Positions 16,009 to 24,986 of a stretch of DNA of 35,005 bases are shown piece after piece; positions within the stretch are counted from its first letter, which is position 1, and each line of letters starts with the position of its first letter. The notes below the pieces were generated by a model that saw nothing but the letters and a program-made list of their open reading frames with translations, had not been told where the DNA came from and did not search any database. The stretch comes from Chamaesiphon polymorphus CCALA 037 (lineage in GTDB: Bacteria > Cyanobacteriota > Cyanobacteriia > Cyanobacteriales > Chamaesiphonaceae). Position numbers and translations under genes: made by a program. Location: assembly GCF_003003845.1 (NCBI RefSeq), contig NZ_PVWO01000009.1, positions 1-35,005 on the forward strand, read 5' to 3'.

Positions 16009-18279
16009 ATGTCCGATCGGATCGAACTTGAAGGAAGAATTTTTATTCCGGCTAGTGAGTTAGATATTCCCGACTGGGGCTGTGTTGTTAGCGACAGAAA
16101 TCAACCCACGCTCACCCTTAAAGATGACGATTTATTTTTAATTACGGATACGCTGGGCAATATTTCTGGTTGTTCGCGAGATGAGACGATCTCTAGCCTC
16201 GGTTTATTTTGTCGGGATACTCGCTTTTTGAGTCGGCTGGAATTACAAATTGCCGGAAGCTCGCCAATTTTGTTAACTTGCAATGCGGATAAAGGATTTG
16301 CACTCTCTGCACTGTGTACCAATCCGACGATTCCCAATATTAATGCCGAAACCATCAGTATTCAACGGGAAATAGTTCTCAATGGTAGCTTGTTTGAAGA
16401 ACTGACCATCCATAACTATAATACGACGCCCGTCAGCTTTGAATTAAGCTTGAGCTTCGATGCTGATTTTTCGGACTTATTTGAAATTCGTGGTTTTAAT
16501 CGCAAGCAGCGTGGTGGCTTACTGCGTCGCGTCCAACCCGACAAACAAGTGCCCGCTACCGTCAACGAATTGACACTAGCCTATCAAGGATTGGATGGAG
16601 CGATTTTAGAGTCGAATATTCAATTCGCCCATCGGTTGCCCGACTATCTCAAAGGATATACCGCCATCTGGCAGATCGAACTAGAGTCGCACGCTAGTTG
16701 TAAAATTGGCTATCGGCTGGAAATGTTGATGAATAATCGGCCAGTCTCGCGGGTAAATAGCCCGATGGCACTATTTCAAGCCAAAGCCGCTGAAATGATG
16801 GAGGAAGACCATTGGCGATCGCAAATTACCCAAATTCGCACCGATAATCCTAAGCTCAACCAAGCGATCGAACGTGCCGAGCAAGATGTATATTTATTGC
16901 GCCAAAGTTTCGATTTTGCCAGCACGAATCCCAGTCAGCCTAGCAGTAAAGGGACAGTATTATCGGCAGGCGTCCCCTGGTTCTGTACCCTATTTGGCCG
17001 CGATGCCATTATTGCTGCCAGTCAAGTACTCATTTTAGATCCGACGATCGCGCGCGAGACATTAATGGTATTGGCGCAATATCAAGGCAAAGTTGATGAT
17101 GAGTGGCGGGAAGAACAGCCCGGGAAAATTCTTCACGAATTGCGGATGGGCGAAATGGCTCGCTGTCAAGAGATTCCCCATACTCCGTACTACGGTACGG
17201 TCGATGCGACGCCGTTATGGTTGATGCTCTATGCCGAATACTATGCCTGGACGCACGACACGGCAACTCTAGATCGGTTGTGGGAAAATGCGGTGGCGGC
17301 GATGGCTTGGGTCGATCGGATGTGTGCCGAGACTGGCTATCTAAGCTATTTTCGGACATCTGCGCGCGGATTGGTCAACCAAGGTTGGAAAGATTCAGGC
17401 GACTGTATCGTCGATCGACAGGGTAAAATTGCCACTGGCCCGATTACCTTGTGCGAAGTGCAGGCGTATGTCTATGCAGCCAAAATTCGGATGAGCGAAC
17501 TAGCTCGCATTCGCCAAGAAAACGATCTCGCCAGCCGCTGGCAACAAGAAGCACAGCAGCTCAAGCAACGCTTCAACCACGACTTTTGGATTCCCGATCG
17601 CGATTTTATCGCCCTGGCTCTCGATGGGGCGGGCAAACAAGTCGATAGTATCAGCTCCAATCCCGGTCAATGCCTCCAGCAGGGCTTATTGTATCCAGAG
17701 AAGGCCAAAAGTGTCGCCGAACGGTTGCGGGCACCCGATATGTTTAGCGGTTGGGGGATTCGGACACTGAGCAGTCAGTCGCCCGCTTACAATCCAATCG
17801 GTTATCATACCGGATCGGTCTGGCCGCACGATAATAGCTTGATAACCATGGGCTTGCGTTCTGTGGGGGCGGTAGAACAGGCGTTAGAAGTCGCACAGGG
17901 CATTTTGGATATGACAGTGCATCAACCCTATCACCGTCCGCCCGAACTCTTCTGCGGCTACGAACGCACCGAGGGGCAAAGTCCGATTCAGTATCCCGTC
18001 GCTTGTTCTCCACAGGCTTGGGCGACAGGTACCATTTTTCAGCTTTTGCAGATGATGGTTAATTTAGTGCCAGATGCACCGAGTAACTATCTTCGCATTC
18101 TCGATCCGGCCTTGCCCAGCAATATCCATCAAATTTCCTTCAAAAACTTACGCGTCGGTGCGACTTCGCTCGATCTGGAATTTACCCAGCGCGATGCCGA
18201 AGGCGAGGGCTTGCGCGCGACTACATCCTGTCGGGTGCTCAAAAAACGTGGTAATCTCCGGGTAACGATCGAAGCCTAG
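16009..18279 (+). CDS. Glycogen debranching-like amylo-alpha-1,6-glucosidase
   Basis: A 756-residue cytoplasmic protein. Residues about 35-235 form the N-terminal glycogen-debranching beta-sandwich (GDE_N_bis type, with GLFCRDTRFLSRLEL), and about 280-690 an (alpha/alpha)6 barrel of the GH15/GH63-like glucosidase superfamily, with GVPWFCTLFGRDAIIAASQ, NQGWKDSGD and GYHTGSVWPHDNSL as conserved blocks. Members are annotated as amylo-alpha-1,6-glucosidases acting on glycogen or sucrose-derived glucans; the exact substrate is not proven. The ATG at 16009 has a good ribosome binding site. The stop codon is interleaved with that of a minus-strand gene relic. It stands alone rather than in a glg operon. 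Confidence 0.88.
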   Translation: MSDRIELEGRIFIPASELDIPDWGCVVSDRNQPTLTLKDDDLFLITDTLGNISGCSRDETISSLGLFCRDTRFLSRLELQIAGSSPILLTCNADKGFALSALCTNPTIPNINAETISIQREIVLNGSLFEELTIHNYNTTPVSFELSLSFDADFSDLFEIRGFNRKQRGGLLRRVQPDKQVPATVNELTLAYQGLDGAILESNIQFAHRLPDYLKGYTAIWQIELESHASCKIGYRLEMLMNNRPVSRVNSPMALFQAKAAEMMEEDHWRSQITQIRTDNPKLNQAIERAEQDVYLLRQSFDFASTNPSQPSSKGTVLSAGVPWFCTLFGRDAIIAASQVLILDPTIARETLMVLAQYQGKVDDEWREEQPGKILHELRMGEMARCQEIPHTPYYGTVDATPLWLMLYAEYYAWTHDTATLDRLWENAVAAMAWVDRMCAETGYLSYFRTSARGLVNQGWKDSGDCIVDRQGKIATGPITLCEVQAYVYAAKIRMSELARIRQENDLASRWQQEAQQLKQRFNHDFWIPDRDFIALALDGAGKQVDSISSNPGQCLQQGLLYPEKAKSVAERLRAPDMFSGWGIRTLSSQSPAYNPIGYHTGSVWPHDNSLITMGLRSVGAVEQALEVAQGILDMTVHQPYHRPPELFCGYERTEGQSPIQYPVACSPQAWATGTIFQLLQMMVNLVPDAPSNYLRILDPALPSNIHQISFKNLRVGATSLDLEFTQRDAEGEGLRATTSCRVLKKRGNLRVTIEA

Positions 18280-18698
18280 ACTCGCTCGAAATAATATTGC
18301 CCTTCAAAAGAGAGATCCCGGCTCACTTTTGGGTACTTTAGAAATAACGAGATCGAGCGATACCGATTTGACATCGGCATCGCTCCCTCACTCAGCAAAT
18401 ATGCTTCGATCGTCGGCTCTCCAGTTTCATCGATCGTCCCCCGATCTTCGATCGACTGTCAGTGTCGTCTATTTATTAACACAAAAACTCGAAAACAGCA
18501 CATAATACTATGAGGTAAGATCGCATCGTGTGAATAAAAGCGGTAGAATTAGGAGTAAATAGCTAACCCCCGAACTGGATTGAGCAACTCAAACCCTTCT
18601 GGTGTTGAAGACGCTGCGACCAATTTTTTAGCGATCGTCTGAATTTGACTCCGAGATAGTCTGGTTTCCTTAGACAATGGAAGCGCGATTCCCCCCAC
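18276..18698 (-). pseudogene. Possible gene relic, unknown family
   Basis: Two protein-like open stretches lie on the minus strand. The first (18549-18698) reads from a GTG for 49 codons and includes LSRSQIQTIAKKLVAASS and GFELLNPVRG. The second (18276 to about 18452) has no ATG at its head and ends with a segment containing LFLKYPKVSRDLSFEGQYYF. Both are in one direction and neither shows overlap with a gene on the other strand. They could be a single decayed gene or two tiny ones. I recognise no family; confidence is low. Confidence 0.3.
18355..18385. terminator. Hairpin after debranching-enzyme gene
   Basis: GAGCGAT (18355-18361) and ATCGCTC (18379-18385) enclose CCGAT/ATCGG arms with one mismatch and a 5-nt loop. 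It sits 76 bp after the stop. There is no U tract, so it may be only a transcript-end stabilising structure. Confidence 0.4.
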
Positions 18699-18758
18699 GG
18701 GAGGCTATACCAACAACAAAATAGTATGTCAAGAGAAATGTTCCACTGGTGAGGCTCA

Positions 18759-20399
18759 ATGAGCTACTGCGTAAACCCTGACTGTCCCCAACCTAAAAAT
18801 CCGATAGACGCTTTTCTGTGCCAAGCCTGTGGCGCACGGTTACTCGTTCGCAATCGCTACCGAGTTACCAAATCACTGGGGCAAGGGGGCTTTGGTGCCA
18901 CATTTGTAGCGATCGATGTGTCGCTTCCTGGCGAACCTATTTGTGTGATCAAGCAACTTAGGCCGAGCAATAACCATGAGAAGTTCCTGCGTATGGCCAG
19001 AGAACTATTCGAGCGCGAAGCCAGAACCCTCGGGAAAATCGGCAACCATCCGCAGATTCCCAGACTATTAGACTTTTTTGAAGAACGTCGCAACTTTTAT
19101 CTCGTCCAGGAATATGTCAGCGGACATACCATCCATCAAGAAGTCAAACAGACTGGACTATTTAAAGAAGAAAAAATTCGCGACTTTCTGATCGAGATTC
19201 TGCCCGTCATTACTTATATTCACTCCCAGCAGGTAATTCACCGCGATATCAAGCCTGCTAACATTCTCCGGCGCGACCAAGATGGCAAACTAGTCCTGAT
19301 CGACTTTGGAGCTGTCAAAAACTATGTCGCCCAAATGGAAGTTCCAGAAGGCGTAGAACAAGGCTCTAACACCCAATTTGCCGTCGGTACTTCTGGTTAC
19401 GCACCGCCCGAACAATTGGCCATGCGCCCGATCTTTGCCAGCGATATTTATGCTTTGGGTGTAACTTGTGTCTATCTGATGACGGGGAAATCTCCCAAAG
19501 ATATTGAATATAACCCCTCAACTGGCGAAATGATGTGGCAAAAACACGTCCAGTTGGGCAAACATATGACTCAAGTCTTGGGCAAAATGTTAGAAGTATC
19601 CGTGCGGTACCGCTATCAGTCTGTCGAAGAAGTCCAACGGGCACTGGCATCGACATCCGTTCCTGCCGAAGCGCGCGCGCCCAGAGTTCCCACTCCTCAA
19701 GTCGGCAGTCCCAGCAATCCGCTCCCAATTGTCAAAGCTGGAGTGCCGCCAGGATTGCCTCAAAATCGTAATAGTTCGCCACAAAATGTACCGAACGCCA
19801 CAGCTTCTTCAAATGCTTCCCAGCGGATGGCAGAGGCGATCAAACGCACCCGAGTCGAGCGCGATCCGACTAATATCAAAAATGGTGGCGATCCTAGCCG
19901 AATTGGTGCAGATCTACGCACGGGTTTGGGCGGAGTTCCCGCAGTTCCAGTACCGCGAGAGCAACTAAAGTTAGACGCACAGGGTGTTTTAGCGGCGTTC
20001 CGTCGCGGCCAGAGGACTTTTAGCGAGATGGATATCAGTAGTCTCGATCTGGCTAAAGCGCATCTGCCAGGAATTACGCTCAGTAGTGCTAATTGTGCCT
20101 ATATCAATCTCCAAGGGGCGAATTTAGCGGCTGGGAAGTTTGATAAAGCCGATCTCAGCGGTGCGGTGCTCAAGGATACCGTCCTGAGTAAGGGCTACTT
20201 TAGCTATGCCAATCTTCAGAATGCCGACCTGCGTGGTGCAGATTTGAGCGACGCCTATCTCAATTACGCCAACCTACACGGTGCAAATTTGTGTGGGGCA
20301 AATCTCAAGGGTGTCAAAGTTACCGAAGACCAATTGAACCAAGCTAAAACCAATTTCATGACGGTGTTTCCCAATGGCAAACGCGGTGGTTTTTGGTAA
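18759..20399 (+). CDS. SpkB-like Ser/Thr kinase with zinc ribbon and pentapeptide repeats
   Basis: A 546-residue protein built like Synechocystis SpkB. An N-terminal Cys motif (C4, C9, C21, C24) resembles a zinc ribbon. The kinase domain (about 33-300) has GQGGFGATFV (41-50), ATP lysine K65, HRDIKPAN (161-168) and DFG (182-184). A Pro/Ser/Asn-rich linker (about 300-410) leads to pentapeptide repeats (about 420-525; e.g. ANLQNADLRGADLSDAYLNY), a right-handed quadrilateral beta-helix. SpkB is linked to oxidative-stress tolerance and motility in Synechocystis; this orthologue is inferred from architecture. It stands alone; a decayed copy of its 3' end lies just downstream. Confidence 0.92.
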   Translation: MSYCVNPDCPQPKNPIDAFLCQACGARLLVRNRYRVTKSLGQGGFGATFVAIDVSLPGEPICVIKQLRPSNNHEKFLRMARELFEREARTLGKIGNHPQIPRLLDFFEERRNFYLVQEYVSGHTIHQEVKQTGLFKEEKIRDFLIEILPVITYIHSQQVIHRDIKPANILRRDQDGKLVLIDFGAVKNYVAQMEVPEGVEQGSNTQFAVGTSGYAPPEQLAMRPIFASDIYALGVTCVYLMTGKSPKDIEYNPSTGEMMWQKHVQLGKHMTQVLGKMLEVSVRYRYQSVEEVQRALASTSVPAEARAPRVPTPQVGSPSNPLPIVKAGVPPGLPQNRNSSPQNVPNATASSNASQRMAEAIKRTRVERDPTNIKNGGDPSRIGADLRTGLGGVPAVPVPREQLKLDAQGVLAAFRRGQRTFSEMDISSLDLAKAHLPGITLSSANCAYINLQGANLAAGKFDKADLSGAVLKDTVLSKGYFSYANLQNADLRGADLSDAYLNYANLHGANLCGANLKGVKVTEDQLNQAKTNFMTVFPNGKRGGFW

Positions 20400-20407
20400 T
20401 TCAATCA

Positions 20408-20501
20408 CAGGGTGTCATAGTTACTGACGATCGATCGAGCCAATCTCAGACTAATTGTAAACCGTGTTTCTAAATGGCAAACGCGGTTTTTTGGTAATTT
20501 A
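20408..20501 (+). repeat. Decayed duplicate of the kinase gene's 3' end
   Basis: This stretch closely follows the gene's own end at 20306-20403: both contain GGGTGTCA-AGTTAC, CCAAT, the run AATGGCAAACGCGG and TTTTTGGTAATT, in the same order and spacing apart from a 2-nt deletion and scattered substitutions. It is a tandem duplication of about 95 bp that has diverged. Confidence 0.85.
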
Positions 20502-20535
20502 GATTATTTGGAAATCGATCGATATATACAAATTT

Positions 20536-20781
20536 TCAAGAAGATCGCGTACTATCTTTAAGAATGTAACTAGCCGTACCACTCAAGATCGCCCCGCCCA
20601 TTAGTACACTAATAGCTGGGAGAAACAGCGGTTCCCACAGACTTTGCCACACCAGCAAGCCCAGAGGAATATGAGTATATTTACCGATAATTGCGATGAT
20701 AAACCAGAAAAAGCTCAACAACACAAAGAAAAAATTAAATGTCAGTAAATTATTAATTAGGCTTAAAATTTTGGCACCCAT
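20536..20781 (-). CDS. Small membrane protein, hypothetical
   Basis: An 81-residue protein with two hydrophobic helices (about residues 15-33 and 50-72) joined by a short loop with a proline and a WE pair (WQSLWEPLF). The start is an ATG at 20779-20781. No motif or family is recognised beyond being a two-helix membrane protein. It is read in the same direction as ruvC, which lies upstream with an 87-bp gap, so the two may share a transcript. Confidence 0.6.
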   Translation of the reverse strand: MGAKILSLINNLLTFNFFFVLLSFFWFIIAIIGKYTHIPLGLLVWQSLWEPLFLPAISVLMGGAILSGTASYILKDSTRSS

Positions 20782-20850
20782 AGCAATATTTCCGGAAAGG
20801 ATCGATTAAAACTTGTTTATACAAAGTAACGTGCCGCTGGATCGGATTCA

Positions 20851-20878
20851 TTCACTATCCACTATCCACTAACAACTA
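20851..20878. repeat. Heptanucleotide array overlapping the ruvC stop codon
   Basis: Units TTCACTA, TCCACTA, TCCACTA and ACAACTA. The ruvC stop codon (20869-20871) lies inside the array, so the last ruvC codons are made of repeat sequence. Confidence 0.8.
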
Positions 20879-21360
20879 AGTTGCAACCATGCAGTTAAGG
20901 CAATGGCCAAAGCATCGGCAGCATCATCGGGACGGGGAATGCGATCGAGACCTAATTCTCGGGCTACGGCAGCTTGAACGTCAGGTTTTTGGGCATTGCC
21001 GTAGCCAGCGACGGCTTGCTTGATTTGAGCGGGAGTGAACTCCACCCAAGGGATTTGATGTTGGGCGATGACCAACAAAATTACCCCCCGCGCTTGGGCT
21101 ACTGGAATGGTATTTCCCATTTTATAGAAAAATAACTGTTCGATCGCCACTAAATTAGGTTGAATTTCGTCTAACAAGCTGTGCAGATCGTCATAGATCG
21201 TCTGAAGCCGCGAACCGATCTCCGTGCGAGCGGGAGTTTGGATGATGCCAAAATCAATCAAAGTTATCGCTGGCGGACGAGATTGGATGGCAACGGAGAT
21301 CGCCCCAAAACCAAGACTGGCAAGCCCTGGATCTAATCCGAGAATTCTGGTAATTGTCAT
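20869..21360 (-). CDS. ruvC: Holliday junction resolvase RuvC
   Basis: Cleaves Holliday junctions with the RuvAB branch-migration complex in recombination and repair. The 163 residues carry the four acidic catalytic residues of the family at expected positions: D10 in [14 protein letters not shown]74 in VAIEQLFF, and D146 and D149 in [12 protein letters not shown]. Length is within the usual range of 155-180. ruvA and ruvB are not in the window. The C-terminus runs into a heptamer array. yvcK is divergent upstream, separated by a 293-bp spacer. Confidence 0.95.
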   Translation of the reverse strand: MTITRILGLDPGLASLGFGAISVAIQSRPPAITLIDFGIIQTPARTEIGSRLQTIYDDLHSLLDEIQPNLVAIEQLFFYKMGNTIPVAQARGVILLVIAQHQIPWVEFTPAQIKQAVAGYGNAQKPDVQAAVARELGLDRIPRPDDAADALAIALTAWLQLSC

Positions 21361-21554
21361 TTAGGGTAACCAAAAATTAATCTCAAACCAAGAGTTGGAT
21401 CGTGAGTATTATGGCTGAACCTAGAGATTTAACCTTTACGATCGCAATTATAGTCGGATTAAATGGGGATATGGGATGTCCGGTACTGGCCGCAAGACTA
21501 CTCAAGTTTCAACTTACTCTTTCCGATCCGTCAGAGTACCTGTAAGATTGACGA

Positions 21555-21598
21555 AGTGGAAGGAAGCCTCGCCGTTTCAAGGCGAGGTTTCTTCCACT
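21555..21598. repeat. Strong orphan hairpin in yvcK leader
   Basis: Left arm 21555-21573 and right arm 21581-21598 pair over about 18 bp with a single bulged G and a 7-nt loop (GCCTCGCC/GGCGAGG core). It lies 56 bp before the yvcK start and, since ruvC is divergent, no gene upstream needs a terminator there. It may be an IS200/IS605-type end relic, an attenuator, or a MITE. Confidence 0.6.
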
Positions 21599-21653
21599 CA
21601 TCTGAGATTCATTCATCCATCATCAATTCTTTTATTTTTAATTCAGAAAAATA

Positions 21654-23090
21654 ATGTCGATCGGTCTCTTTAGACGAGCAGTCAGGAATTTGAGTCGTAG
21701 TGGTAGTACCTTACCATCACAGAGCGGCAAATATTCCAATGTCCGGCGGCTATTTCAGTGGTTGTCCCCAGGAATTTTTGTCAAACGCTGGTTGCTAACC
21801 ATCTACATCGGCGTATTGATGACGATTCTAGGTTTGGCGATTTGGCTCAAGCTAACGCCAATCTTCTGGCTGTTTCAGATTGTCGATCGGGTCATTGAGT
21901 TTTTGGCTAGAGTAATTCCTCATTATCTCTCGGGGCCGATCGTCTTGGGCTGCGGTTTATTCCTCGTCTTTTGGGGTCATAGCCGTTCGTTGGGGGAGAT
22001 TAGCAAGGTGTTACGTCCCGATGGTGGCGAAACATTGCTAGATATGCTCTGGCAAAATCGCCGTCTCAATCGGGGGCCAAAAATTGTCGCCATCGGTGGC
22101 GGTACCGGATTATCGACGCTACTACGGGGTCTGAAGCTCTACAGTGCCAATCTGACAGCGATCGTCACTGTGGCGGACGATGGCGGTTCTTCGGGACGAT
22201 TGAGGCGAGATTTTGGCGTCTTACCGCCAGGAGATATCCGCAACTGTATCGCAGCGTTGGCTGATGAAGAAAAATTATTGACAGAATTATTTCAGTATCG
22301 CTTTGAAGCTGGCGATGGTTTGATGGGACACAGCTTTGGTAATTTGTTTTTGACAGCCATGTCGGAGATTACTGGCGATCTCGAACGCGCGGTAGTGGCT
22401 AGCTCCAAAGTTTTGGCCATTCGCGGACGAGTTTTGCCAGCGACGCTGACAGATGTCGCACTGTGGGCGAAACTAGCCGACGGACGCACGATCGTCGGCG
22501 AATCGAGTATCGGTCATAGTGACGGCCAAATTGTGGAGATCGGTTGCTCTCCAGCCAATCCGCCTGCCTTACCTGCGGCGATCGCGGCCATTCAAGAGGC
22601 GGATTATATTATCATGGGGCCTGGAAGTTTGTACACCAGCGTGATTTCTAATTTACTGGTGCCAGAAATCGCCCAAGCAATTGCCGCGCGTCAAGTACCG
22701 CGTATTTATGTCTGCAATATTATGACGCAGCCAGGAGAAACTACTGCTTATACTGTTGCCGATCATATCGAAAGTATCGATCGCGCTTGCGGTTACAAGT
22801 TATTTGATGCGGTACTAGTCCAGAAAAGTCCGCCGTCAACGAGTTGTCTTCAAAATTATGCCGAGGAAAACTCTTTCCCTGTCTTGCTCGATCGAGAAGA
22901 TGTCAAACAGTTGGGACGGAGCATCTTTTCGGTTAACGTGATGGAAGAAGACCCCACAACTCGCTATCTACGGCACAATCCCCGCCGTCTGGCTAAAGCA
23001 TTAATCCATTTTTATCGTCGCGCTCAAGAATCGGCTGCCGATCGTAGTTTGAAGGTAGCCCAAATAGCTCGTAATATTAAATCAGCCTGA
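21654..23090 (+). CDS. yvcK: YvcK family gluconeogenesis factor / UDP-GlcNAc-binding protein
   Basis: A 478-residue protein. In Bacillus YvcK binds UDP-GlcNAc, helps growth on gluconeogenic carbon and links carbon status to cell-wall synthesis. The first 140 residues are a cyanobacterial extension with two membrane helices (about 46-68 and 92-108). The core begins [18 protein letters not shown] (GGGTG at 148-152) and holds [14 protein letters not shown] and [11 protein letters not shown], the family's ligand-binding blocks. A GHSFGNLF segment follows near 225. The ATG at 21654 gives this protein; its membrane part suggests tethering. The stop is followed 6 bp later by a heptamer array leading to tsaE. 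Confidence 0.92.
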   Translation: MSIGLFRRAVRNLSRSGSTLPSQSGKYSNVRRLFQWLSPGIFVKRWLLTIYIGVLMTILGLAIWLKLTPIFWLFQIVDRVIEFLARVIPHYLSGPIVLGCGLFLVFWGHSRSLGEISKVLRPDGGETLLDMLWQNRRLNRGPKIVAIGGGTGLSTLLRGLKLYSANLTAIVTVADDGGSSGRLRRDFGVLPPGDIRNCIAALADEEKLLTELFQYRFEAGDGLMGHSFGNLFLTAMSEITGDLERAVVASSKVLAIRGRVLPATLTDVALWAKLADGRTIVGESSIGHSDGQIVEIGCSPANPPALPAAIAAIQEADYIIMGPGSLYTSVISNLLVPEIAQAIAARQVPRIYVCNIMTQPGETTAYTVADHIESIDRACGYKLFDAVLVQKSPPSTSCLQNYAEENSFPVLLDREDVKQLGRSIFSVNVMEEDPTTRYLRHNPRRLAKALIHFYRRAQESAADRSLKVAQIARNIKSA

Positions 23091-23096
23091 GGGGTT

Positions 23097-23131
23097 AATT
23101 GATAATTGAGAATTGATAATTGATAATTGGG
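23097..23131. repeat. Heptanucleotide array AATTGAT x5
   Basis: Units AATTGAT, AATTGAG, AATTGAT, AATTGAT and AATTGGG between yvcK and tsaE. A TTG inside the array (23120) opens a frame with tsaE but is not a credible start. Confidence 0.85.
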
Positions 23132-23185
23132 GTGTTAGTACTTGCAATGTCGGTGCTAACTACTAATTTTCAATCAAAAATCGAT

Positions 23186-23620
23186 ATGACCGATCGGACT
23201 GTTAACTTACCAGATGAGAATGCTACTCAGGTGCTGGGGATGGATTTGGGTAAGTCTTTGACAGCGGGTAGCGTGTTGTTATTAACGGGAGATTTGGGTA
23301 GCGGCAAAACTACCCTAGTCAAGGGGATCGCGCAAGGGTTGGGGATTACAGACTCGATCGTCAGTCCGACATTTACGATTATTAACGAGTATTTTAGCGG
23401 ACGGGTACCGCTCTACCATCTCGACCTTTACCGTTTGACATCGGCGGAGGTTGACGATCTGTATTTGGAATCCTATTGGCTGGGACTAGAGCACGAACAG
23501 GGCATCGTCGCGATCGAATGGGCGGAAAGATTAGCGCATCTACCACCCGAATACCTGCAACTCGAATTGACTTACGATCCAGTCGAGGGCAGAATTGCGA
23601 AAATTATCTCAGCACGATAG
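23186..23620 (+). CDS. tsaE: tRNA t6A biosynthesis ATPase TsaE
   Basis: Works with TsaB, TsaC and TsaD to make N6-threonylcarbamoyl-adenosine at position 37 of ANN-decoding tRNAs; TsaE is the ATPase of the complex. With start at the ATG 23186 the protein has 144 residues, normal for the family, and begins MTDRTVNLPDENAT. The Walker A loop GDLGSGKTT is at about 35-43, followed by SPTFTIINEY and YHLDLYRL, both typical of TsaE, and VAIEWAERL near 120. The frame is open further upstream (ATG 23147, TTG 23120), but that adds a hydrophobic segment unlike the family and reaches the repeat array. The tsaD gene is about 8 kb away. Confidence 0.93.
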   Translation: MTDRTVNLPDENATQVLGMDLGKSLTAGSVLLLTGDLGSGKTTLVKGIAQGLGITDSIVSPTFTIINEYFSGRVPLYHLDLYRLTSAEVDDLYLESYWLGLEHEQGIVAIEWAERLAHLPPEYLQLELTYDPVEGRIAKIISAR

Positions 23621-23654
23621 TCTACGGCGTATAGAAACAGGTTGAGATTTTATG

Positions 23655-23681
23655 TAGTGGGGAAGGGCGGGTTCATACTAG
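23655..23681. repeat. Partial copy of the MITE-like element
   Basis: Shares the left end of the element at 6194-6266 (TAGTGGGGAAGGGCGGGTT then CTAGA), but no right arm follows. It lies between the tsaE and SDR stop codons. Confidence 0.65.
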
Positions 23682-23711
23682 AAATTCTCCCAAGCACTAC
23701 CAGCCTAGTCT

Positions 23712-24569
23712 CTAAAATGCAACATCCACAGCAATCTCTGGCCAACGAGTAGCAATATCCTCCGCAGCAGACACCTCAACAGCGGCAAGGTTTAACGGAT
23801 AGTCCACATTGTCTCGCTCGACCCAGCGCACGGCTGTAAATTGTCCGTTTGCTGCCCTCAATATAAATCCAGACTCTTGGCATTCTGAAGAAGCAAGATA
23901 TAACACTCCAGGGGCTACTTGCTCTGGTCGCAAGTCCTCTGGCTCATCTTGTACGTTCCACATCCGCGTTTTGGCTACTGGCGAAATCGCGTTGACAATA
24001 ATTTCATGCTCTTTACCTTCAACCGCGAGCACATTCATCAGGCCGATCTGTGCCATTTTTCCCATCGCATAAGGGGCGAGACCACTGAGTGCGTATTGCG
24101 GGTAAATAGCTCGATCTGAAGTCGTCAGCACGATCCGTCCGTAGTTTTGCCGTTTCATAATTGGCAAGGCAGCTTGAGCCAACCATGTGGGTGCCTCTAA
24201 ATTAATGCTGATGGCACGTTGTAGGAAATCAGGCGTTAGTTCTTGCACTGACTCATAGGCAACCCATCCCGCATTGTGAATCAAGATGTCCAGGCGGCCA
24301 AACTGCTCCAACGTAGTTTCCACTAAACTTCGGCAGCTATCTCTGCTATCGAGGATGACATTGCTCGGAAATGCAACTCCGCCTGCTGCTTGAATTTTCC
24401 TTGCAGCATCAGCCGCAACATTCGGATCGAATCCGGTACCGTCTTTATTAACGCCGATGTCATGTATAACGACTCGCGCTCCTCTTTCCGCAAGCAGGCG
24501 GGCATAGGCTGCCCCCAACCCTCTCCCGCTGCCAGTAATAAGGGCTACTCGATCGTCAAGTTGAATCAC
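23712..24569 (-). CDS. Short-chain dehydrogenase/reductase
   Basis: A 285-residue NAD(P)-dependent oxidoreductase with a Rossmann fold. Visible are the cofactor loop TGSGRGLG (13-20), the NAG motif in LIHNAGW, and the catalytic Tyr-Lys in YAMGK. The N-terminus up to the DPNVAADAARKI segment resembles the hydroxyacyl-CoA dehydrogenase part of the multifunctional beta-oxidation enzyme type 2. The candidate catalytic serine (TTSDRAIYPQ) lies 16 residues before the tyrosine, whereas 13 is usual, so it may be another serine nearby. The substrate is unknown. It stands alone, convergent with tsaE. Confidence 0.85.
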   Translation of the reverse strand: MIQLDDRVALITGSGRGLGAAYARLLAERGARVVIHDIGVNKDGTGFDPNVAADAARKIQAAGGVAFPSNVILDSRDSCRSLVETTLEQFGRLDILIHNAGWVAYESVQELTPDFLQRAISINLEAPTWLAQAALPIMKRQNYGRIVLTTSDRAIYPQYALSGLAPYAMGKMAQIGLMNVLAVEGKEHEIIVNAISPVAKTRMWNVQDEPEDLRPEQVAPGVLYLASSECQESGFILRAANGQFTAVRWVERDNVDYPLNLAAVEVSAAEDIATRWPEIAVDVAF

Positions 24570-24696
24570 TTAATTTTCTCCTAACTTAAATTCTGAATTT
24601 TAGGTAGGTAAATATCTCAAATGGGTTCCGTCCACCGGAGGCACGATAGTCGGACATTTACAGATGTTTAGTTATTTAGTAAATCAGCCCTGGCTC

Positions 24697-24945
24697 TCAA
24701 GTAGGAATTAATTCTCCCGGACGCAACCGCGACCATTTGCCAGCATCTTTGGTAAAGCTCAGACAACCGACGACATCCCACTCCATCTCCACGCCTTCAT
24801 CACGGGTGCGGATATTCACGTTAATTTGTGGCTGAGTGGCTTCAAAAGTAGGCGTAGCCGTCAGATGAGCTTGTTGGTGTTGTTCTTCGACTGCATGATA
24901 GGTCGTACAGCGATCGACGTACTCGCAATTGATACAGATACACAT
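24697..24945 (-). CDS. ycf34: Ycf34 family iron-sulfur protein
   Basis: An 82-residue protein conserved in cyanobacteria and some algal plastids. The N-terminus MCICINCEYVDRCTTYHAVE is diagnostic, with cysteines 2, 4, 7 and 13; a further cysteine (C61) occurs in VVGCLSF. Synechocystis Ycf34 was reported to bind an iron-sulfur cluster and affect photosynthetic electron transport. It is divergent from cca with a 41-bp spacer that holds a palindrome. Normal length and no anomalies. Confidence 0.95.
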   Translation of the reverse strand: MCICINCEYVDRCTTYHAVEEQHQQAHLTATPTFEATQPQINVNIRTRDEGVEMEWDVVGCLSFTKDAGKWSRLRPGELIPT

Positions 24946-24946
24946 A

Positions 24947-24978
24947 AGATATTAGGGGTTAGGGACTAACCAATATCT
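24947..24978. promoter_or_regulatory. Palindrome in the ycf34-cca divergent spacer
   Basis: AGATATT and AATATCT form the outer arms, GGTTAG and CTAACC the inner arms, with a 3-nt bulge and a 3-nt centre. It fills most of the 41 bp between the two divergent start codons. It could be an operator or a hairpin in both leaders. Confidence 0.55.
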
Positions 24979-24986
24979 CGTATTCT

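Noticed and set aside
21463-21673. Two overlapping 63-65 codon ORFs before yvcK
   Set aside because: They run through the hairpin and have no convincing composition, family or start signal.
23120-23185. Longer TsaE from a TTG at 23120 or ATG at 23147
   Set aside because: The TTG lies in a heptamer array and both add a segment absent from TsaE proteins; the ATG at 23186 gives the usual N-terminus.
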